Assembly: GCF_010015445.1 (NCBI RefSeq)
Contig: NC_053118.1
Span: 15,730,437-15,794,436 of the forward strand
DNA from: Perca fluviatilis
Lineage: Eukaryota > Chordata > Actinopteri > Perciformes > Percidae
Reading direction: 5' to 3'
Length of the DNA stretch: 64,000 bases
Both the position numbers and the translations under genes were made by a program. Under the pieces are notes generated by a model. That model did not search any database, was not told the DNA's origin, and saw only the letters and a program-made list of their open reading frames with translations. Below are positions 27,996 through 39,719 of this stretch, one piece after another; position 1 is the stretch's first letter; the number at the start of each line of letters is the position of its first letter.

Positions 27996-29785
27996 GTCTT
28001 AAAGAAATCGCAACTGATGTGCATGTATACAGTATGTGAGTGTTATGCATATGCATTTTCATAATCTTGTGTTTGGAAAAACCATTTACAACAATAACTG
28101 TCAATGAACTTCAAAATGAATGAAATAACAGTGTTGCCTGCACAGAGATATTGTTTTGCCTCTGGCTAAAACCTGGGACCTCAGCTCTAAGACCCAAAAG
28201 AGAATAGAGAAATGGAATTGTCAGACTCAGTTAACATTTCATGAGGTGCCATAGTTAAAGTTAATAAACAAAGCCCATTTCCACATGTGAAAGGTTTGAA
28301 ATACTGTACAGTATAGTTAACAGTTAATAGTCTTGAGTGTGTTTTTACTGTAACAGAAAGAACGTCAAATGTGATATTTAATAGTACAGGTATATGACAA
28401 GGTGATGTTTGAAAGAGATTGATGGAATAGAGGCAGTAAAAAGTGCGTGTAGTTTAGGCAGGATCATGGATTCCAACTGAGAACTTCTAGGCTATCTTAC
28501 AGTAAGTACTGCTACCACCCCCCTCCCACCTCCCACCTCTGATACACTGCCCCTGGCTGTGCTTTGTATGATGGAGACCAATAAAGTCTAAAGTACAGAC
28601 AGCTAGTCTTTTTCAACTCAGCATTATGCCATAGGAATCCCGCACCTGCTTTCAAGTCCTCTTCCTCTGTCCTCTCTGCTGGGCTCAGCCTGTGTGTGTA
28701 GTGTCCGGCTGGGGGATGTGATAACGCAGCCTAAACCCAGTCAAACAAGCTTAATTCACCCTGTGTCAGAGAAAAGCTTCAGAATCGTCCATTTTATGGT
28801 TTAAAAAAAATCTGAATAATCATTTGGCTTCCAGCAGCGAGGTGGGACATCATCTGAGGCAGAAGATTCTCTCTCGCTCCCTTTCCTTTTGCTTTCATTT
28901 CAAATATGCCAGGCTATTGGTCTTGTTCTTTGGTTTGGCTTATTTCTTTGCAGAAGTTCTCTCTTGTTCTCTAGTTTCAAACTTTCCTTATATTTTTCTT
29001 TCTTTCTCTCTCTCTGTCTTGTATCGACTTGCAGATATTAAATAAGGGCTAAAGCTTTGGCTGGCCTTTGCAAGCAGAATCCAGCCTTGTGAATCCTGTC
29101 TGCCCATCAAATAATAGTAAAATGAATTCCTCAGCATTTGATTAAGTCATGTCAAAAGGCCAATGAATAAACTTCTGTGACACCAAATCCCTCTGTGCCA
29201 GGAAATTGGAACTACATTTATTTAATTTTAACAGGAGGTTTTATGCCCACATTGCCAAACCACTTTTTTGTTCATTTGACAGGGTTGTGCTTTGTAGAAT
29301 CAGAGGATGTGTTCCTTTTCAGATAAGGCCTGAATCGTTATCCTTATTAAACTCTGGTCTGACCCCTTCCACCTTATTATGGGGTGGATGTGTGAAGTTC
29401 CAGAGTGTAGCCACTTTGAAGATTAAGTTTACAAAATATCTAAAGTAGCCTATATCAATTACATCTAACCCATCAATGGAACATACTGAGTATGTGCTTG
29501 GTCATTAGTATCTGACATTTGTTCTGCACCATGCAACCACTTATTACATGGTACATACAGAGGAACTATGCTAAATTAAAAATGTTTTAATCTGTGGCAA
29601 TTTTAATCATATTCAATACATTTTGACAAAATGTGTGTTTGAATCTTTATAAAAATTCATCCTACACTAGTTTTTATTGTATACATCTTACATTAAGATA
29701 ATGATGCACTAATTGGACGCTGGATGAAATTGGGTAGTGTAATATATAATTATGTAATTTCTGTTTTAAACACCTAAATCTTTCT
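27996..29785. other. Non-coding, no gene seen
   Basis: Unique sequence. A C-rich patch lies at about 28515-28540. The segment 28815-29165 has a complex, non-repetitive texture and is listed separately. Confidence 0.5.
28815..29165. promoter_or_regulatory. Possible conserved non-coding block
   Basis: High-complexity sequence with AT-core words (CAAATAATAG, TGATTAAGTCATG) and a pyrimidine tract. There is no coding signature or repeat. The suggestion rests on texture only. Confidence 0.18.
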
Positions 29786-29933
29786 ATTGTGATTAGTGCT
29801 GTCAAACAATTAAAATATTTAATCGCGAAAAAATCGCATTAATGTCATAGTTAACTCGCAATTAATCACACATTTTTATCTATTCTAAATATCCCTTGAT
29901 TTCTTTTTGTCCCATTATTTTTTCTCATGTTAA

Positions 29934-30837
29934 AGTGATGGTTCGGAGTAATTCACCCTAGGGTCCTTTGCACCATGACCTCGAGCCAAACACCCCCCCA
30001 GAAGCTTTTTTCACCTGGGTCTAACACTGGGCGAGTTAGCGTAGAAATGCGCGTAGTGGCGCTGGGTAAGCCGCGCGGGCTAATGGACCCACGTTTGTAT
30101 CTCTTAAATGATCCCACTAATAATGCCCGAAATGATACCAAAGGTCTACACTAGTATATATAGGTTATGCTCTCATAAAACGATGGATTGGAAAGTTTGT
30201 AAGTACACCAGAAGTTTATGAACACTTGCCTGCTCTCTTCAGCTCTCTGTTGCTGCTGCTGCTGCTACCTGCAGTTAGACGAGTGCTTAGGGCCGTCTAT
30301 AAATTACTACACCGAAAAGAGATACAACAAAAATATGTATTAATTTAATGATTAAATAAGGTAATGTCTCCAAACTTACCTCAATTATTACTTGTCTCCT
30401 GCTAGTTATATTACAGCACTTACTTTAAAAAATAAGTTAAATTAAAAAACACCTCTTTTCGGTGTTGTAATTTGTAGATGTCCCTAAGCACTCGTCTCAC
30501 AGCAGCAACAACAACAGCAGAGAGCAGAAGCCAGGAGGCAAGTGTTATTTACATAAACTTCTGGTGTACTTACAAACTTTCCAATCCATCGTTTTATGAG
30601 TGCATAACCTATATATACTAGTGTAGACCTTTGTTATCATTTCGAGCATTATTAGTGGGGTCATTTAAGAGATACAAACGTGGGTCCATTAGCCCCGCGC
30701 TAAGCTATTCAGCGGCTAACGCTACTCTACGCTAACTCGCCCAATGTTAGACCCAGGTGAAAAAAGCTTCTGGGGGGGTGTTTGGCTCGAGGTCATGGTG
30801 CAAAGGACCTTAGGGTGAATTACTCCGAACCATCACT
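29934..30837. mobile_element. Fold-back element inserted at TTAA, nested in hAT
   Basis: Starts AGTGATGGTTCGGAGTAATT and ends AATTACTCCGAACCATCACT, bounded by TTAA on both sides (29930-29933 and 30838-30841). The arms are nearly complementary for roughly 390 bases each, meeting in an AT-rich centre near 30330-30450. Arm differences include a (CTG)n run on the left versus mixed CAG/CAA on the right. TTAA targeting is typical of piggyBac and Kolobok elements; which one cannot be told without a transposase. No coding capacity. Confidence 0.9.
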
Positions 30838-31117
30838 TTAATGCTTTTATCAACATGGAAAAGTGGATCGGCTTGCTTTGTGCTTTTGTCGCCTGGCTTT
30901 GACGAGGGGGCGGGGAATTCGCATCAGCTGTGTGCTTGGCCATCAAGTGGTATTTCAGATTGGACGTGCTGCGATGATAGCTCAGATCACAACGACAAAA
31001 CACACAGATCACTTTGGTCTTGTAAATGGAACCATTTGGCAACTTTTTAAAAGTAAACTTATCATTCAGAATCTTATTGGCATCAATTTTGGCGTCTTGC
31101 GCTCGCCATCCACTCAA
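30838..31117 (-). pseudogene. hAT transposase N-terminal fragment, BED zinc finger
   Basis: A minus-strand frame of about 93 codons starting at 31117. Around residues 36-65 it shows a BED-type zinc finger: VICVFC, then YHRSTSNLKYHLMAKH (Cys-x2-Cys followed by His-x4-His). BED fingers bind the transposon ends in hAT transposases and their domesticated ZBED relatives. The catalytic and dimerisation regions are absent. The frame ends LIKALK-stop, with the last codons supplied by the inserted fold-back element. Without that insertion the frame would still stop at once (TTA ACA TGA), so the truncation predates it. Confidence 0.8.
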
Positions 31118-31387
31118 AACGTAACGTTAGCCTACTACTTTTTGGCCGGCTCGCAAGCCCAAACAAGTGTGTGGCGTGCCTGTTGTTTTGTTTCCGGTCT
31201 AGCTAGAGCTGGTGTGGTGTTGTAGTTTTTCTAACGTTACTAGTTGTTGCAGCAGCATGTGAAAAAAACTACAAAGTTTGCTGGGCCAAAAAGAACATTA
31301 ATCTTGCAATAAAAAAATTTACGCCGTTAAAATGGGTTTGCGTTAACGGCGTTAATAACGCGTTTAACTGACAGCACTAACTGTGAT

Positions 31388-33599
31388 CCCAATCGCCAAC
31401 ATCACAATCAATTGAACTCATTCTATTTGTCAAGGCATCTATTTTTACTAAATGTGAACACTTTGTGAAACCTAATGAATTGTTTCACATTTTTCAAGTC
31501 TGTCTGAAAACAGCATTTGCATGCCCACATGGATGCACTGAAATAAATTGTGTTCACTGTCTATACTGAAAGATACCCCCTCTCAAAAGCCACAGACAAT
31601 ATAAAAATGCATCCTAATGTTCAGCAAAAGCTAATATATGGCTTCAGCAGTCGGAGTTACACAAATCAATTGGGGATCTTCCAAAATTGCAGTCTTTTTA
31701 GTATGAAATCCCTCTTTGTAAAACGATCCCTCGGCTGTGGCTTAGCAAGGAAAAACTATCAGATGCAGAAAAAAAATCTGGAATTTCATCCTTTAAAAGA
31801 CCGTAAATTCGGAAGATACACATTTCATTTTTTTCTATGTCAGACTGCCAAAGCCTCTAATATCTTAAGCTGAACTTCAAACGCATTTTACACATAACAT
31901 TGACTGTGGGTTTTGTGCCCCATCACTTACATTTAAATCGATTTATGAAGGGATTTCTTCAGTCACTAAGGACATGGATGAAGGATTATAGTGACCAATT
32001 ACTCTTTCAATGTAGCCTGCATATGAACATGAGAGTATTGTTCTAAGACTTGAAATATCAGGAAATATCAGTAATAAACAGGAAAAGGGAATCCAACAAT
32101 TGTCAGTCTTGTTGCCAGTTGCACCCAAAATTCATATGCATCATGATGACAATCACACAGACCTTTCCTACCATTACACTACACTTTATATATGTCTTTA
32201 TAAAGTACTACCTTAAAGCCATATCTGTACAGTACAAAGACCAGGGGTCAAATTAATACATTTGTTATGTAATTGTACATAAGTACACACGTATTTTAGG
32301 AAAATCTGTATTTAACTTTTACCAAAGTACTTTTCATTACGAGTATTGCATTACATTTCAAGTGGCATCTGTTACAGAGGAAAACCAAAAGTTGCATGAT
32401 AAAGCAAACTTACGATTCATGAGAACAGGCTGGATAAAGTCCTGATAAACAGTGTGAGAATTGAACGACAAAATCAGCAGCAGCAGAGAAGAACCTGCTG
32501 GTGTGTCTCCGGCCGCAGGACGGCTGAGCTCCATGTCCAGAAAGGTGACACTCTGACACCTTCAGAAAAGGTGAGTACAACAACAAACTCAGTCATTGTT
32601 GTGACTCAATGTACAGAGAAGAAAACATAACAACATAGCATTGCGTATGTGCATTTGATGGTGTGAATAATCTGTGCAGGCTCTGTTTTTTGCTTTTTAA
32701 TATTTGTGTTCATGGGCTGCAGTCGCTGTGGGGTTTATATTGTCTTTCTAAACATCTCTGCCTTGGTGATGTTTTACTCTACTGTTGATTGTATAAGAAG
32801 TGTCACACGTTTTACTTGATGTGGCTTAATATTGCTTGTTGCATCCACTGTGGCATCCATAGACTTGTTATTTATTGTTGATGATTTTTGTGTAGTTGTT
32901 GGTGTTGTGTCCTCTTTTCTGGTTAATTCTAGTGAGGCTATGGCAAGAAAGGCTGTGTATGTGTATAACTAATAATCAGTTGTGTGCACAGGCTGCAAAG
33001 TGCCCGGCTATAGAAGATGCATTTATTGTTGGTTTGGACAAAATGGCTTAATGGCATGATGTTGTTCTGCAGTAACCTTTGATGAAAATGTTTTTAAATG
33101 AACAGTACTTTTACTTGAGGATAGTATTCTCTCTTCCAATCCCTGATACAGTCTACTGTGTATCCTGTTCTCTTGTGCCATGCAATTTGCCTTAGAAACC
33201 ATGACTGCTGCAAGCATAATGGGCTTCCAATTTGTGACCAGAATATCAAGGAAAACCCCAAATTTGTAAGTGCATGTGTTCAACAAAGATACATCTGTTT
33301 TTTTCTAAAGAAGCAGTCAACCAGACCATTTTCAAAGTTAATGAAAAAAAGTGGAACTGGCATGATAACCTGCACATAAATAATACATACACAAAATACA
33401 GTACATAGATAAGAGCCATTTTGCAAAGCCACAATCCTTATTAATTAATGCATGTTAGACTACAGGGCCATCACCATTTGCCATGAAGTCACATCTACAG
33501 ATAACTGAGCAGTGAACACAAACACTCACTGTCATGTTCAGAAGCAAGTAGAATTGAAATATCAAGCGCTTGTTATTGCACTCTGTGTTCATTAGCGTC
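31388..33599. other. Non-coding, no gene seen
   Basis: Unique AT-rich sequence. A stretch at about 32260-32400 resembles the AAGTACTTTTACT-type words of the MITE at 56336 and may be an old relic, but no ends are visible. No exon was recognised. Confidence 0.45.
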
Positions 33600-33865
33600 T
33601 ACAGTGATTAAATTATCTGAGGCTACATTGTTGTTCAATAATTAGCTTATTAGCATGGAAACCACAGCACTGGAAGGCCAAGCAATCAGGCCAACAATTA
33701 GCCATCAGCATAACGACAGGGAGATTGGGGCCATGCGGCAATGGCAGCTTATGACAATAGTGGTCAACTCATTTCCATTACAATCAATTAGTGCCTGGCC
33801 TAATTTGATCTAATGGAAAAGGGATCATTAAGCAACGAAGCAATGTGAAAAACAAAAGGGATCTG
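33600..33865. promoter_or_regulatory. Possible conserved non-coding block (enhancer-like)
   Basis: Complex, non-repetitive sequence rich in homeodomain-core words on both strands: CAATAATTAGC, CAACAATTAGCC, CAATCAATTAGTGC, CCTAATTTGATCTAATGG. Such clustering is seen in developmental enhancers of fish gene deserts. It could equally be AT-rich chance; there is no alignment evidence. Confidence 0.25.
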
Positions 33866-33934
33866 TTTGAGTTCATTCACATGAAGAAATAGGTCACTTC
33901 ACATGAAAGGGACATTTGAATTCAGTATTTCTAG

Positions 33935-34312
33935 AAGTCAGAGTCTGCCTGAGGTTTCTGTCTGTTAAAGGGAAGTTATTCCTTGCCACTGTCACACCAA
34001 ATGATTGCTCTTGTTGGGTCTCCTTAAATGATAGTTATTGTAGTAATATTATTGTCGAGAAATCTTAACAGATGTTTTGACTGATGCAGAAATTGTTGTA
34101 TATTTGTATATTTGTTCCTTTCATGACCTGAGTTTCCAATCAGAAAAAAACAAAGTTTGCACTGAACTGAATAGCAGTGCTCTCCATGGAGCTCAGGTTG
34201 GTTTTATATATTATATAAGAGTTTGGTCTTGCCTACTCTATCTGTAAAGTGTCCTGAGATAACTTCTGTTATGATTTGACACTATAAATAAAATGTAATT
34301 GAAAACTTGAAT
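33935..34312 (+). mobile_element. Probable non-LTR retrotransposon 3' end
   Basis: Contains GTCTGCCTGAGGTTTCTG, then TTCCTTGCCACTGTCACACC, then TAAAGTGTCCTGAGATAACT and TTGACACTATAAATAAAATG. These are blocks I recognise as the 3' untranslated end of a LINE- or SINE-type element widespread in fish. The 5' side is truncated and no TSD was placed. The clade is unassigned. Confidence 0.5.
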
Positions 34313-34545
34313 CATACCAGGATTTCGTTGTCACTGAATCTGAAAAGACATGCAAAGTGCTTGCATGTTGCATGTCTTATGGATCAACATGTGCATTTGG
34401 TGTCCATATGTTGACTTAATACTCATTTTGTGATGTGCATTTCAGCTAACCTTGTCCAATGGCAATTTACATACCGTAATTCCTCAAATAAAAACCGGTA
34501 GTCAATTAAAATTAAGGATTATGGATTATTGTCCTACCGGTATTT

Positions 34546-35145
34546 CAACACGGTCTCACGGCAGTTTGGCAAATGGTCACGTTATTTTTAATCTATTGAT
34601 TCGTGTTCATGGGGATGTTTTTCTCGTTTTTTTCGTGGTGGCCAGCACGAAATGGTCTATACGGAGATTAACGGGGAAGGCAAACATCACACCCCAGGGG
34701 AGGATGCCTCACACGCCGGGACACGGCCGCGGGGGACGCGCGACAATAACGGGATGACGGAGGTTGGGTTAAGGAAAAAAACAATGGGGAAGGGACGCCT
34801 CACACGCCCGGGAGACGGCCGCAGGGAAGGTGCGACAATAACGGAACGGTTAACGGGGAAACAAAACGCCACACACAGAGACGCGATCGCCGGTCTCAGG
34901 GGTGAAAATCCTTAATTGTTTGACCCATCCACCACCCCAACCAACCTCCTTACGCGGATTTTCGGCATTTCATACTACTCTACCGTAGTTGTGCTGTGAC
35001 CACGACATGTGCTTCCCATTTAAATACATTAGATTACATTTTCGTGCTAGCCACCACGAAATAAACGACAAAAAACGTCCCCGTGAACACGAATCAATAG
35101 ATTAAATAACGGGACCTTTTCACAAACTGCCGTGAGACTGGGTTG
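34546..35145. mobile_element. Non-autonomous DNA transposon nested in the pogo element
   Basis: 600 bp, starting CAACACGGTCTCACGGCAG and ending CTGCCGTGAGACTGGGTTG. It has long imperfect inverted arms of about 105 bases, including ATCTATTGATTCGTGTTCA on the left and its complement on the right. It is flanked by an exact 7-bp duplication GGTATTT (34539-34545 and 35146-35152). The centre is GC- and CpG-rich and holds two diverged tandem units (about 34697-34760 and 34786-34850) containing CCTCACACGCC and CGACAATAACGG. No coding capacity. The superfamily is unassigned (hAT would give 8 bp). Confidence 0.85.
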
Positions 35146-35271
35146 GGTATTTTAGTCAATGCGGCTGTATGTGTTACTCAGCCAAGTGTAGTTTGTAGTA
35201 ACCTACAAGTGCCAATAGATGGCAGTAGCTACATTGGATGTAACACAGGTCTCATTTAGTGCTAGCAGAGA

Positions 35272-35517
35272 ATGACGGGCTCTGGTGCTAGCGACGGACT
35301 TTTCAACAACAAAACGAAAAGAGTTTTAAAGTATGCGGAGGAAAACTCGGCTTAAAAAGCTGCAAGACATTTCGACATTGACCCCAGGAGAATCCGATAT
35401 TGGAAGAAACAGAAGGATGAGTTGACAATATTAGCCGACAAGAGCAGAGCACAGCTAGCTGGAGGTGGGAGGAAAAACGTTAGCCTGGAGCTAGAAACAA
35501 ATAGCTACGGCCTTTAA
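35272..35517 (+). pseudogene. Pogo-like transposase N-terminal HTH fragment
   Basis: An 81-codon reading frame from an ATG at 35272 to TAA at 35515-35517, broken by an in-frame TAA at codon 28 (35353-35355). Before the stop it reads VLKYAEENSA. After it come KAARHFDIDPRRIRYWKKQ and then GGGRKNVSLELE. This pattern (tyrosine-alanine-glutamate helix, ARHF, R-W-K-K-Q, GGGRK) is that of the psq/Brinker-type helix-turn-helix domain heading pogo/Tigger transposases, which binds the transposon ends. The CENP-B second helix and the DDE nuclease are deleted. The identification is from motif memory, but the hosting element's TA duplication agrees with it. Confidence 0.75.
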
Positions 35518-35922
35518 CATTAATCACATACTGGTGTGCTGCAAACCAGCAACTATGCTCTTATTGTAATCTACCAGCAGTGCCTGTATTTGAAAGAAAT
35601 ACCCGGTACATTTACAGGGCTCAAACTGGCACAATGGTAGTGTTTGATTAATTCTGACCCAAATAGCTTTGTCGCCCTTCTGGCTGTTGTTGTATATGGT
35701 GATATTTTTGCAAATGTTTCTTAAAAAAATTATGATCTCTGTCCACTGGAACACTATGGCTTTTCATTTAAAACATTTCATTTAAAACAAGTATACTTAT
35801 CAAACAGATGGAATTAGATATAAAGGCCTGTCTCTAACAAAAGCCTGCTTCAAATAAAAGCCTGGTACCTTCTGCAGTTCAGGTAAATAAAGGCCCCGGT
35901 TTTTATTTGAGGAATTACGGTA

Positions 35923-37155
35923 AGTGATGTATTTTATCATTATGTATGTTTTTTTTAAATGCATATTTTGGGTAACATGCCAATAGAAAATGTGCAATAC
36001 ATACTGTCCATTTATTTTGTTGGTATATTCATTAATTAGGTGTCCATACACAATGTAATATCCCCAAGTTTTGATTTAACTTTGACTTCATGTAAATGTT
36101 TCTAGTGAATGTCTGTCTTTTCTGTCTGTGGGAATTGCCCTCCCAGAGCCTTGTCGATGAGCCAGATAAAAGTCAGAGACATGGTTTGTTGCTGTCTATG
36201 CACTTTTCTTGAAGTGTAAATCAGACTTGAAGCCATCTTCCCTCTGTAAGCCCGAAGCCTGATCATAACCGAAGTGCCAAGTTTTTTTTCATTGTCATAC
36301 AGCCTCATCATGAAAACCTCACGCACATCCACACACACCTAATGTGGTTGAGTCATTCAGTGTTGGTTTAAGGACTAGTGAACATTGCACAGACAAAATC
36401 ACATCTCCGAGAGGCTCATTTCTGTCAGGTCGGCACTTTGTTGTTCATAATGGTGGTTGTTTTTTTGAGCAGCAAAACTGTAACAATAGGACTTATAACG
36501 TGCACATTATTGAGGCTTTTTATAGCAAGTGTGGGCACAGAGAAGAAGAGTAAAAATATGCATAACCACCCCAAAGTAATGTCTCAAAACAAAACTCCAC
36601 CACAAAACAATATCTACGTAACAAAGCTTTGTACTGTACATCACAGTTTTTTCTTAAACTCACATGAGGGTTCATGCAAATGTGTTACGCTCGGAGGTAC
36701 AGCCAGCACATATCCCAATCTCCTGATGATTGTGAAGGATGTGTGACGACTGTACTAATTTCACAGCCAAGGCATTTACTAGGCCCAGGGTGGAAGAAAT
36801 CAATAGAAAAGCAGTTATCTTTGAGAAAGTCTGCATCTTCTATCTGAGTTTTTATGTGGCCTCTATACATCTGCATGTGACAGTTTCACTATTCCAGGAA
36901 AATAAAATGGGGTGCATCTTCGTAAAGATGCGACAGATACTGTTTTAAATATATAAACTATCAAGCTCTATCTCAAGTCAGCCTTTGATGGTGCTGTAAA
37001 GTCAGGGTCATTGCTAATGTTTCTCCATAGGTGGTGTTGTGTGACTAAAGAGATGATTAACGTTATAGTCAACACAGCCTCCATGTTCTTTCAGAAGTTA
37101 TATACCATTTGATTTTACTTCAGTATGCCAGCACACATAACTTTCCAACCAACAC
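35923..37155. other. Non-coding, no gene seen
   Basis: Unique sequence between the pogo element and the SINE. Frames at 36378-36746 and nearby show no domain. Confidence 0.5.
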
Positions 37156-37158
37156 AAC

Positions 37159-37333
37159 TTTTTTTTTTTTTTGGGGATTTTTAGGCCTTTATTGACAGCA
37201 CAGCTTAAGACATGAAAGGGGAGAGAGAGGGGGAAAAACATGCAGCAAAGGAACGCAGGTCGGAATCGAACCCACGGCTGCTACAGCAAGGACTGAGCCT
37301 TTGTACATGGGTCTGATGCTCAACCAGGTGAAC
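37159..37333 (-). mobile_element. tRNA-derived SINE, minus strand
   Basis: Read on the minus strand, a tRNA-like head begins GTTCACCTGGTTGAGC (box A region, 37318-37333). Box B GGTTCGATTCC lies at 37262-37272. The body contains TTTGCTGCATG and CCCCCTCTCTCTCCCC, then CAATAAAGGCCTAAAAATCC and a poly(A) tail (plus-strand T run 37159-37172). The flanks share AAC followed by a T run (from 37156 and from 37331), consistent with a TSD. It is not a functional tRNA gene because the cloverleaf cannot be completed. Confidence 0.85.
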
Positions 37334-37343
37334 TTTTTTTTTG

Positions 37344-39278
37344 TATACATACATACATATTTGGAAAAAGAACAACAACAAAAAACTTGGACCCTCAAGA
37401 ACCTTTTTATTCTTTGTTACGGCAACACATGGAGAGGGGAAGGCGAGAGGCAATTATCCTGGAAATGTACTGTTGTTGATCTAGACTAGTATACTGCCAA
37501 TAAGTGGTTGTCAGTTATCGTCAGGACAGAGTACTGCTGGACTCCTATCAGTTAGTTGATTCATTAATGGCATTCACATGGCAGCCCAGGTGTAAATCAT
37601 TCTCTGATTAGACGGCATGTATAGAAAGTAAGTAAGGGATCCTGAACACCTGGATGGAAAAACAGCCCTAAATGAATAAAGAAACTGTATTATACTGCCC
37701 TATGTTGATAGTTACTTGTCTGAATTATAAGTAATTAGTTTATTAAAATGATGTCTAGTAAATTAGGATGTTGTATTCATAACAGTTCAAAATCACATTT
37801 GCTAAACTAACTTCAATGCCCCCTTGCTTTGACTTTTCCCTGTCTTTCAAGTGCTACTATATAATATAAACATCCTCCTCTCTACTCCACCATCCCAATA
37901 ACTTGCTCGGGCTGAGAGTTATAGCAGCAGAACTCTTTTCCCTTTCTGCTCCTATCAGTTTTTGAACAGGCAGGCCCTCCAGATGTTCTCGCCAACAACA
38001 TCTATCAGCAGCTTGTGTGAAGGTTTCAAAGAGGGCAGGATTATGAGAATAACAATGGAGGGACCACTTGGGTTGTGCACACTGGAGATTACCAGTACTC
38101 CAAACACCTTTACACATCAATATGAACATGCTGCAAAGTTATTAAACAGGCAGTTTGTTGGTTATTCAAAATGCCTGGAGATTTACATCACACAAACCAT
38201 ATTGTGTGAGCAGAATAGTGTCTAAAGGTGCGGTCAGACCAGAAATGGCAGGGTGAAATTTGCTTGCAACTCCATGGTGGGAAATCTGACCTTCACTTAA
38301 TCAGGATGTTCTCTTGAGATCAAAACACTTTTATAAGAGAGTCCTCTTTCAAGGAGGGACTGGAGTTATTGTGGTCAATGACTTGCCAGCAACCATTAGC
38401 ATTTCGCAAACTCGTGATTTATAAATATATGATGTATCAGTATGATGAGACAAACACAAAGACAAACATGAGATTTTTGCCAAACACGTTGCTGTCATTG
38501 TCCTCTATCCATGTCCCAGGCACTAAATGTGAGCCAACAAACAGTCTTTTGTATTCTGCATGCATTCCTTTATTATGCGATATACAAATATGATATCACG
38601 GTGACTTCCTGAGCAAAGGTCGACCCCAGGCCACTGTCAATATCCATACAGAAACAAAAACACAAATAGACAGAAACATGCATGCAATCACTCACATATA
38701 CATTTGATGAATGCACACAAGCAATCTTCCCTTCACATCTTAAAATGCCTCTCACAAATATGCACCATAAACACACAGCGCATTTCAACAAGCCCTCTCA
38801 GTCTTCTGAAATGTGCACAAGCAGCCAACAACAAAGACAAGAGAGGTGCGTGGGGGCACTGCATGGAGTCATCCAAAGGCCAATGGAGGGATTGATTGTC
38901 TGTTGGGTGGAGGATTACAGATTCCTGTGTTCAGCCTCCCACAGTCCAATTGGGTTTGTTCTGCCATAGCTAGATAATGGAGCTACAGTAATTCTGAATG
39001 CATCATGTGGTCACAGTTTCTGTGTGTTAAGAAAACCCAAATGACACCTCAGCAAAATATGTAAGTCTGTGAGCAGCAAGGGCACACACAGATCTGTGCA
39101 TCTGCTCACACACAGCACAACATCATAAGCACACACATTGACACTTTTGGTAGATGCATTAATGTATGCTCACACTCTAACACACACACCTACACGTTCA
39201 CATTCACACAGCCTGTAAGCGGCTTAAGGAAAGGTGTATTGACTAAAGATCATTTCATGCACACACACATACAGACAA

Positions 39279-39309
<31 letters not shown>

Positions 39310-39310
39310 A
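37344..39310. other. Non-coding, no gene seen
   Basis: About 2 kb of unique sequence. A short CA run lies at 39281-39300, just before the duplicated block at 39311. No exon was recognised. Confidence 0.5.
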
Positions 39311-39719
39311 TCATCAGAATGATAGAATATGGCTGTTTTCTGTTTAATTGTTTTTGAATGAGGTGGAGGTCTATGGATATACAAGCTATACTGTATGTTT
39401 TGGCCACACAGACAATTCATTAAAGATAAATGTATATGTTTGTTTTTATTTTGATTATTTGTTGTGTTTTAAGGAATTAGTTGTTCATAAAATATAAAAA
39501 TAAAATAACAGCAGCAGTATCATTTAAACTGTCCGTGTAAAATATAGGTTCTGTACTTTCACCACAAACATAAATAACAGTTGCTGTGATATGAGCCGTA
39601 CTGGTAAATATTTGTTTGACGAGCTTTCTCAGCTCACCACCAGCCACAACAGAAAAGCAAGGGGATCGTCTTTGTGATTTGATGCAATAGAAATGTGAAA
39701 AATGTTGTAGCCAGAGGAC

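Larger units (their letters stand above)
29794..31379 (-). mobile_element. hAT transposon (TAGTGCTGTCA ends) with BED-finger remnant
   Basis: A 1586-bp element starting TAGTGCTGTCAAACAATTAA and ending ACTGACAGCACTA. The left-end AATCGCG and right-end ACGCGTTATTAACGCC-type blocks are characteristic of a common fish hAT family. The flanking 8-bp duplications are ATTGTGAT (29786-29793) and ACTGTGAT (31380-31387), 7 of 8 identical. The transposase remnant reads on the minus strand from the right end. A 904-bp fold-back element is inserted at 29934-30837, so the hAT copy itself is only about 680 bp and internally deleted. Confidence 0.9.
34474..35920 (+). mobile_element. Pogo-type Tc1/mariner element, internally deleted
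   Basis: Perfect 25-bp terminal inverted repeats (34474-34498 and 35896-35920) begin CCGTAATTCCTCAAATAAAA. Each is flanked by TA (34472-34473 and 35921-35922), as expected for the Tc1/mariner/pogo superfamily. The body includes a remnant of a pogo-like helix-turn-helix reading frame at 35272-35517. A 600-bp element of another kind is nested at 34546-35145. The 3' side carries the words AAAGGCCTGTCTCTAAC and AAAGCCTGCTTCAAATAAAA. Without the nested insert the element is about 840 bp, so most of the transposase is missing. Confidence 0.85.

Noticed and set aside
30838..31117. Domesticated ZBED-type host gene
   Set aside because: The BED-finger frame lies inside a hAT element with ends and TSD, is truncated, and lacks all downstream domains.
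37262..37333. tRNA gene on the minus strand
   Set aside because: Box A and box B are present but the cloverleaf is incomplete and a SINE body with poly(A) follows, so it is a SINE head.
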